Origin: Hofstenia miamia
Lineage: Eukaryota; Xenacoelomorpha; Acoela; Hofsteniidae
DNA length: 64,000 nucleotides
NCBI GenBank assembly: GCA_900660155.1
Contig: CABFPE010000121.1
Coordinates: 145,987-209,986 of the forward strand
Direction of reading: 5' to 3'
In this document: piece after piece, positions 58,330-64,000 of the stretch
How positions within the stretch are numbered: position 1 is the stretch's first letter
Layout of the letters: each line of letters starts with the position of its first letter
Position numbers and translations under genes: made by a program
The notes under the pieces: model-generated
The model's input: only the letters and a program-made list of their open reading frames with translations
What the model was told of the DNA's origin: nothing
Databases searched by the model: none

Positions 58330-61300
58330 CACACAGTATTTCTGATATTAGTTTATTACCATGCAAAAGGACACAAGGCACCTGTACTACAGCAACACTC
58401 AATAAAACCAATAAGTTTATTACCATCACACTAGAGAACATCAAGATTTATGCTTCACCTGAAGTAACCATTGTGCACAAGAAACCAAAACCAATTCTAT
58501 CCATTACACCAGATTCAGATGAAACTGCTAATTTTTCTGCACCAACCATCACAACAGTTTCACACCCTCACCTAAGTGAGTCTGAAGCAGATTCTCTCAC
58601 TCAGTTATTACAAAAACATAAAACCATTTTTAATTTCAATACCATTAGTGTAGGAAAAGTCATCACAAAGGGGCACTGCATAGAGACAGTGAGCAACACA
58701 CCAATTCAACAACCAGTCTGACCTGTGCCAGAACACCTAAAACTGGAATACTCTAAATTCATTATGGACTTACTAAATAACAGTATCATCCAGCCATTAA
58801 AAAGCCCATATGCATCACCAACTGTGTTCATCAAATAAAATGACAAATATAGATTGTGTTTAGACTTTCATAAGCTCAATAATATCACCAAAAAAGATGC
58901 TTACACTCTTCTTTGAAGCAATCAAATATTGTACACATCATGTCAAAATTCATTCTTTACAACACTTGACTTATGTAAAGCTATTGGTGAATGCCAATGC
59001 ATAAATCTGCTATAGAAAAAACTGCCTTTATTACTCCTCTTGGTCTCTTTGAATGGATCTACATGGAATTTGCCCTTTGTAACACTCCAGCCACATTTCA
59101 ACATTATGTCACAAGGTTACTACAAAATGATGAACACCAACTAGATGAAGGGATTGCAGCATATATCAACAATATTCTCATTGCATTGAAAATGATACCT
59201 GACAACCTAGAAAAACTTGATAAGATCTTACATTTATTTAAATCTTCTGATCTAAAAACAAATGCACAAAATGTTACTTCCTGGAAAAATCAGTTGTATT
59301 CCTCAGCAGGAAAATTGAAAAAGGAAAAATATGCCTTAAGGAAGATGCACACAATACCATTGGAAAAATTATTCCACCTAACAACAAAAAAGACATACAA
59401 CAAATATTAGGTTTTTTCAAATATTACTAAATATTCATAACAAATATTGCCAAACACCATCCATACATCTAATCTACAAAAATCTAAAACACTGTTTCCA
59501 AAGTCTTGTGATCACCAACAAGAATTAGACAATTTAAAATCAGAATTGAAATGCTTACCTAGTCTGAATACCCCATACTTCTCTAAGGAATTCATCCTCA
59601 ACTGTGATGCCAGTTCTGTAGCCATTGGTGCAGCACTAAGCCAACTAATTGATAGTATAGAAATACCCATCCAATTCTTCTGCCACAAGCTCTGCCCAGC
59701 ATAATTAAACTACAGCTGAACAAAGGCTGAAATGCTTGCCCTCATTGAAAGCTTGAACAATTCAGATATTTCCTGCTAGGCCAGTCACACTTCACTGTCC
59801 ACACTGATAACTCAGGCATAATTTGGCTTAAAAAATTCTCTGGCAACTGATCCAACATTATTGCTTGCAGGATCAAGTACCTGACCAACTTTAATTTCAA
59901 AATAGTGCACCACAAAGGTAGAAAACACACAAATGCCAATCTGTTAACTGCATTACCATAATACAATCATGATGAAACCAAACCAACACAATAAAAACCT
60001 CCATTTCCATTTATCTCCCAGTCAGTATACAAAAACTTTCCTGACATCAACACAGATAGACAAGTCCATTCAATACTACCAGTCCATCTAAAAGATGAGA
60101 TTAATGAACAAGAGATCATTAAACATCAACACAATGACATCAAATTAAAAGAGATAATAAATAATATAAAAAATCTGAAAACACAATGGGCATTAACAGG
60201 GAATGGTCTTCTTTTTGTCACAGATAAACATCACAATCAAATCACATTACCAGAATACAATAAATGAGACATTGCTCACTAATTCCATGAAAGAGGCCAC
60301 AATGGTATTATCTAAACCAAATGAAACTTGAACACTCAGTTCATCTGTATAGGTGTATGATCTATCATTACTGACATCATCAAAAATGTACCATTTATAT
60401 TCTAACAAACACCACATATTTTCCAAATCAAAAAGTTAACCTTCAAAAAATAACATCAACTGGTCCAAATGATATATTTTGATATATTGAACAACTGATG
60501 AAAGATGATGAAGGTTTTCAATAAATCTCATATTAGTTGACAACTTCACCAAATATGCTCACAATGTCCCCATCATTGACTAAACAGCATGTACCATTGC
60601 CATAGCAATACTACACACATGGATCCTCTGTTTCAGTCCTATGACCACACTAGTATTTGATAGAGGAACACAATTTGAAGGCTCTCTCACACAAGAACTA
60701 CTACAACATCTTGATATCTTACATCAGCATGCTGTTCCATACCATCAGCAAAGCAACAGCATAGTAGAACTACTAAATAAAACTTTAATTAAACTAATTG
60801 GCATCACTACTTCCAGAGTTGGAGGCAAATATTAGAGATACATACTTCCCCATATTGAATACTTTTACAATACTACTCTACTACATTACTGGTCTTACAC
60901 CTTTCAAGGCAACATATGGTCATCAAGCTAATACACCACTAGCAATGATGTATAAAAAATACAAACCACTACCTAAAAATGATTACATCAAAGACCTGAT
61001 GCACCAGGAAATACACAAAACCATTTGCATGTTTAATAAGAAAAGTTCAGTCCACCAAATATGCAATTATAACAAGGATGTATATGGAAAACCACATCAA
61101 GTTGGTGAGAAAGTTTACTCTTTTACACCAGTACAGTATACTGATGACAAACAAATGCATAAACTTGCAACATCCTGGACAGGTCCACACACAATTATTA
61201 ATAACTACATCTTAGACAATGGTACAATAAGAAATTTTCAATCCTTATGTAGAACAATCAAAGACATAGAACATACAACAATCAATAACAAACATGAATT

Positions 61301-61420
61301 TCAAATCATAAATAATGAGAACAACACTTTTACACTAATGCCTGAGCTAGATGATATTCATGAGGATTTGTTTGATGATCCTGTGACATTTCCAGACATA
61401 TCCAATCTGCAAATTTGAAC
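58330..61420 (+). mobile_element. Decayed Ty3/gypsy retrotransposon, pol region
   Basis: Parts appear in the normal order on the plus strand: RT with KTAFITPLGLFEW and CNTPATFQHYV (about 59010-59110), RNase H with LNCDASSVAIGAALSQ (about 59600-59650), integrase core with VFDRGTQFEGS and HQQSNSIVELLNKTL (about 60650-60790), and a GPY/F-type integrase tail with GLTPFKATYGHQ and ATSWTGPH (about 60890-61190). Clear gag and flanking LTRs were not found. The element is broken, with well over ten breaks, and looks old. It contains no CG dinucleotide over its length. Confidence 0.87.
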
Positions 61421-63058
61421 CTTGCCCAAATGCAAAATATGCACAAATAACATAATCAATCCCACAGACTGGGATCTCAATCTTAATGTAGAGTCACTCA
61501 GGGCCCTATTTTTCAATGTTAACTATTTGGTACTCTGAAAATAGTGTTGCGTCTTTTTGACGTCCTTATTTGATGATTAGGTGCTATCAATTTATATCAA
61601 TTCCTTTTAAATCAATTTATTCACATTTTCAAGTGCAGTTATTCAATGGAATTATTATTTGTCCTATTGGTTAAGATTACACGTGATTGCTTGTTTTAAC
61701 TTTGTGAAGGAAATTGTGTTTAAAACTCTAAACAGTATCCAAGTAATAATTTACAGAATTTTGTAATAAATATCTGAGGAAACTGTAGTGAAGCACACAA
61801 TAAATTTGTCTTCCTCCAACTGTGTTTGATCTTTTTTCACTTTTTATTATCTAGTAACCCCTTTTAGATTTATCATCAAGGATTTGGTTATGATAATTAT
61901 TGCTTAAGATCTAGCAACAATTTGGGAGGAAACTGCACAGGGTCTGGGGCAACAAATAGCTCCTTAATGGTGACAGCCTGAATCAAGGTTGCTTTAGGTT
62001 ACAGTTAAGTGTAGGGAATAAGAACTTTTTATTTGATCAATTTGTACATGCACATAATACCAACACAATATACTATGCTGTTGGCAAACATGAATGCACA
62101 GCAATTATGTGCCTTTTGTTTATTATTTATTTACATGAGCTGAGATAATAGAACTCTGGGATAAATTGTTTATTGAGATAGAAATTACTACTTGAGACAC
62201 ACAATTAGCACCTTGGCAAGTAAGGATGGCTTTATGGATATGGCTTCAGTGTGATGCTGTGTGAAGTAATTTCTGTATTTACTAAGCAAATCAGTGAACC
62301 ACGAATGTGTCTTTCTTTTGTTGGAATGTGGGTCACTCTCTGCTATGGTAAACTTTGCAACCTTCAATCTTAACTCTTGAGCTTCCCAGTACCACTAGAG
62401 TAGCCAAGTTCCTCCATGATTCTACATGAACATTCTTATTCTCCCTCAATCAAATGAAACAAACGCCTTCCAAACATTCCAGCATTGAGAGCAGCACTCC
62501 TCATACCTCCAATCATCATCACAGAATAAAGCATTCACACTGAACTAGGAGTCCACCCTCACATCCATTGCACAGGTTGGATGCAGGTGGAAACTACACA
62601 CCTAGTTCAGAAGCAATGACCCAATCACTAACAACACATTCACATGTTGCAGTATTGAACCCTTTATCCTCCCTGTGGTACAGCATGGAGAGCAAAGGCA
62701 TTTCAAGTGGTCATTCAACCTCACTGAGCACCCACCCATGGTACAGCTTGGGGTACAGAGGGGTCTGATATGGACATTGGCAACTACTATTACAGAGGAG
62801 ACAGTGTTACAACCATTGGTATAACCACATCAGCATTGCTCACATTCCCCCCCCCTAAGTTCTGCATCTTCACAGAGATCTGCCTCTCAGCAATGCTTTC
62901 TTACTTCATTGCCACCAGAACTGCACATTACATTACCAAATCTCAGCTACCTTCAGAGACAAAATTGTTCATAAACAAACAATTGGATACTCCCAATAAC
63001 AAAGTTAGCTGTTCTGTTTTACCTTATTTTTCCAGCTATCAATACTCTTATTTTTTAT
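61421..63058. other. CpG-poor region downstream of the gypsy relic
   Basis: No protein family recognised. A possible LTR-like segment could start at tgtagagtcactcagg (61488) and end near gattctaca (62416-62424), but no partner copy is present to support it. A C-run (cccccccccc) lies at about 62848-62857. Only about five CG dinucleotides occur in this stretch. Confidence 0.3.
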
Positions 63059-63517
63059 ATGCATGAGATGTGTGAAGAAATGATTCAATCCTATTATCAC
63101 AGTACTGTTCATACTACTTTCAATGCAGAATTTCACATTACTAATCTTTATCATTTATTAACTTACAAGGAAAATCTAATTATGCAATCTGATGTTAGTC
63201 TTTCTCTGGAAAACTTACTAGTTATTTATTTCATTAAAACTGAAGAACTAACTGATACAAAACTTATAGAGAAGATATATCTAGCTTATAAACTTGCTAA
63301 GTCTTCTAAAATTAAATGTGCTATTGTTATTCTGGATACCAATCAATCTCAATTAGTTGGAGCTGAACTTTATGAACTTGAACTTAGTTTGGATAATTTC
63401 TTTATTCTCCACCCCACTAACTTTGTCATTCTTAGCTTACCAAATTACAATTCTTCTACTGTAGCATTAATTCATATTGATCTGTATTTACATAGAATTT
63501 GTCTGAAACACATATGA
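63059..63517 (+). CDS. Unrecognised 152-codon open frame in CpG-free DNA
   Basis: An uninterrupted frame from ATG 63059 to TGA. The product is rich in Leu, Ile, Tyr and Ser, with a likely alpha/beta pattern: LTDTKLIEKIYLAYKLAKSS, then strands IKCAIVILDTN, FFILHPTNFVILSL and TVALIHIDLYLH. No signal peptide or catalytic motif could be named. The surroundings are transposon relics, so it may be part of an element. Being open in a region where everything else is riddled with stops is noteworthy, but it may be chance in AT-rich DNA. Confidence 0.3.
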   Translation: MHEMCEEMIQSYYHSTVHTTFNAEFHITNLYHLLTYKENLIMQSDVSLSLENLLVIYFIKTEELTDTKLIEKIYLAYKLAKSSKIKCAIVILDTNQSQLVGAELYELELSLDNFFILHPTNFVILSLPNYNSSTVALIHIDLYLHRICLKHI

Positions 63518-64000
63518 TGGTGGACAAATGCTTAACAGTAGACATCTTACTATAAGTGCAGACATATTAACTTATTGGTTGAACAACCCACTCCTGCTAA
63601 CATTACTGAAATACATGTCAGCTTGCTTTTTCCCAATCAATCAACACACTCAACAATATCACCAGTATCTGGACAAACACTAAAGCTGATTGCCCAACAG
63701 AAAACAACTGGCAGTGAATCAACATAGCATCACCATCCCACAAATATGACTACTCAGCAGAGAGACTACTGCATAACATTGAGCAAAGTTTAAATGCTCA
63801 GGATCAAACCAATTTTAGAAAAGGCTTTTTTGAAGAACCCCAAGCTCCAGACATTAATGCCAAGTCCACACTGTGGTTAATCACTATATATCTCACCAAA
63901 GAGAAGCAAATTCTATGAAATCTCCATTGTACCTATCTCTTCAAAATTAAAGAATTGGCTTTTGTATGGAACATCACTACTTATGTCACCACAAGGAAAA
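63518..64000. other. CpG-free tail of the window, possible retroelement relic
   Basis: Coding-like text near 63790-63890 (FRKGFFEEPQAPDINAKSTL) may be a decayed part of another retroelement. No family assignment is possible, and it runs off the right edge. Confidence 0.25.

Noticed and set aside
61488-62424. Possible LTR of the gypsy relic (tgtag...ctaca)
   Set aside because: No second copy, target duplication or primer site was found to support it.

Overview
The window looks like a piece of an AT-rich invertebrate animal genome assembly. Evidence for an animal: spliced, metazoan-type genes (AP-2 mu, a PLCXD-type PI-PLC X-domain protein, MTHFS) and a crowd of animal transposons (Jockey/CR1/L2-type LINEs, Tc1/mariner, hAT-like MITEs, Ty3/gypsy). 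The phylum cannot be settled from this sequence. Very short introns (41, 44, 48 and 65 bp) sit beside multi-kilobase ones. The assembly has a 1000-N gap (34989-35988), a 268-N gap inside (AT)n (48971-49238) and single Ns at 21405, 31597 and 45392.

Layout. 1-4829: two minus-strand LINEs end to end, the second split by a solo LTR (2766-3048). 5957-6147: a second, shorter LTR of the same family. 6769-7460: internally deleted mariner-superfamily element that keeps its ends. 8844-14311: complete AP-2 complex subunit mu gene, six coding exons, 436 codons. 15440-17867: exons with matching phases of an unrecognised gene, with an L2-like LINE in its last intron. 18000-23100: mostly featureless AT-rich DNA. 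23107-23342: hAT-type MITE with a perfect 8-bp target duplication. 24890-26722: PLCXD-like gene, four exons. 27270-30430: minus-strand LINE with recognisable ORF1, endonuclease and RT. 31371-34600: LINE pieces and a decayed copy of the DEAD-box helicase UAP56/DDX39B. 34660-36318: long inverted repeat around the 1000-N gap. 36590-41405: more LINE ends. 42759-50774: three exons of MTHFS on the minus strand, with large introns holding foldback elements, a CpG-free relic and a CpG-dense patch; its first exon is not seen. 51139-55140: LINE pieces. 55613-56612: nested MITE cluster. 56881-58152: apparently intact Tc1 transposon. 58172-64000: almost CpG-free DNA holding a decayed Ty3/gypsy pol.

How the genes relate: AP-2 mu (clathrin cargo adaptor at the plasma membrane), PLCXD (phosphoinositide-type hydrolase fold) and MTHFS (folate salvage) are separate housekeeping-type genes, not a cluster with one purpose. 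Most of the remaining recognisable sequence is transposon. The more unusual signals are the bimodal CpG content, the long inverted repeat around the gap, the nested MITEs, the HTH-only mariner derivative and the unrecognised spliced gene downstream of AP-2 mu.
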